Shown piece by piece: positions 62,862 through 64,000 of a DNA stretch of 64,000 nt; positions within the stretch are counted from its first letter, which is position 1, and each line of letters begins with the position of its first letter. Source of the DNA: Leptasterias polaris (lineage: Eukaryota; Echinodermata; Asteroidea; Forcipulatida; Asteriidae); the NCBI GenBank assembly GCA_037783415.1, contig JAZGTN010000002.1, positions 2,108,001-2,172,000 on the forward strand, given 5' to 3'. The translations under genes were made by a program, and so were the position numbers. The notes under the pieces were generated by a model. It had not been told where the DNA came from and ran no database searches. It was given only the letters and a program-made list of their open reading frames with translations.

Positions 62862-64000
62862 CATAGGTTTACCAACCAAAATATCATATTATGATGTAAA
62901 TGTTCATTTATTTTTGACTGGTTCCCTGCACCGGCTTTGCTTACCCCTATGAATTTTGCTTACAGACTGTTAAAAAGTAAATGATTTTCAACTTGTTTTT
63001 GTTTTTTTTCTGTATGAATTTTTCTACTGAATTAATTGATGACTTTTCTCCTTTTCCCACCTTTGATTTTGTCTTATATGTGTTTCTACCCATCTTTGTG
63101 ATCACCCCACTCAGCTCCTTCTACCCTCCCCCTTTTGTCTCCTTCCTTATTACTTTTCTTTTTCCATCTCCAACTGCACTCCACTCTTATTTTCATCCTA
63201 TTCCGTCTGACTGCTTCTTCTACACTAATGCAATGTGTGTTGTGTTGTCACTTCGCATTTGAAAAAGCCCCTGCTACATGTAGGGTCGGAATGTCAGACT
63301 ATGTTTTCATTTATTACCACAATCATTTTGGTTGGTGAGCAGTTTGCAATCAGCTATTTCCATTTGTTTAATTGATTGAAGAATAAAGAATACTTTCTGC
63401 TTAGCAGCTCTACAAAGTCAGTGCCAAATACAACTTTCAAACAAACAAAGTTGCTAAGCACAGTAAACTTGTAAATTGTACGCTTTCCAATACAGAAAAT
63501 GTTGCATGTACTGAAACAGATGTTGAAAAAGACATACAAACAATACCTAGGTACATAAATGTCAACCAACAATGTGCACCATTAATCAACTGCGTAAAAG
63601 CATGTACATGTACAGTATGTTTCCCAATAAAGCAATATTGACGATAACCAAAGTCTCTGTCATACATTTCAAATTTACACACACCGATTCTTCAAAATCA
63701 GAAGTTCTAATCGTCACCAAGTAGAAGACCATCTGCAATTCTGCATCAGTTTAAAATACACGCACAGAGTATTAAGACATTTAAAGTACGTATATGTTAT
63801 GTAATGTACATTGTTTGAAAGGCCAAGTACGCAAGTTTGCTTGCTCTTGCCTTGCTTTGCCTTGCCTAACCCGTGTTTATACATGTACAGTATCGGATGT
63901 AACACTTTTGCTCGCCATTTTCCTCTGTCTTGTGCTTACAAGTCTATAATCCATATTGTATACCCAATTTCAATGGCGCATTCATACACACAGTACATGC

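Overview
This window is animal genomic DNA. It is AT-rich, has long introns and is full of non-autonomous transposon copies. One conserved gene dominates it: a sarco/endoplasmic-reticulum Ca2+-ATPase (SERCA, ATP2A family) on the minus strand. Twenty exons lie between 45733 and 7467. They join without a frame break into 865 residues that match rabbit SERCA1 residue for residue from about position 156 (window residue + 155). The ATG, the promoter and roughly the first 155 residues lie beyond 64000. The last exon encodes an eleventh hydrophobic segment, so the product is SERCA2b-like. The dense MITE/SINE load, frequent TACATGTA words, an interstitial AACCCT tract and the gene structure suggest a marine invertebrate deuterostome. 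An echinoderm such as a sea star is my guess, not a demonstrated fact.

Layout: 1-7466 is the 3' flank and presumed 3' UTR, with repeats only. 7467-22929 holds the crowded 3' exons, 22929-45733 the more widely spaced 5' exons of the window. 45734-64000 is one unfinished SERCA intron (or intron plus 5' region) of at least 18 kb.

The most interesting content is intronic. First, eight C/D-box snoRNA-like genes lie on the SERCA sense strand, one per intron, in seven consecutive introns plus one more. All share a guide complementary to the 18S rRNA word AACGAGGAATT. Copies A-D place box D so that the predicted 2'-O-methylation falls on the G that is Gm1572 in yeast (snR57 target). Copies E-H lack one U before box D, which moves the predicted target one nucleotide, to the following A. 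Second, one SERCA intron is an AT-AC U12-type intron with textbook donor and branch-point motifs, in a gene whose other visible introns are all U2-like. Third, a small three-exon gene of 90 codons, of no family I recognise, lies on the opposite strand inside the 5' intron.

Mobile elements: a 1.3-kb hAT element with an 8-bp target duplication and an empty-site paralogue in the same window; a 1.15-kb CAGTG-ended element carrying tandem CRE and AAAATGGCG motifs; a tRNA-derived SINE nested in a MITE; TTAA-flanked MITEs; several inverted-repeat MITE families; and a frameshifted LINE 3' end. I found no CRISPR array, no prokaryotic features and no free-standing tRNA or rRNA gene.
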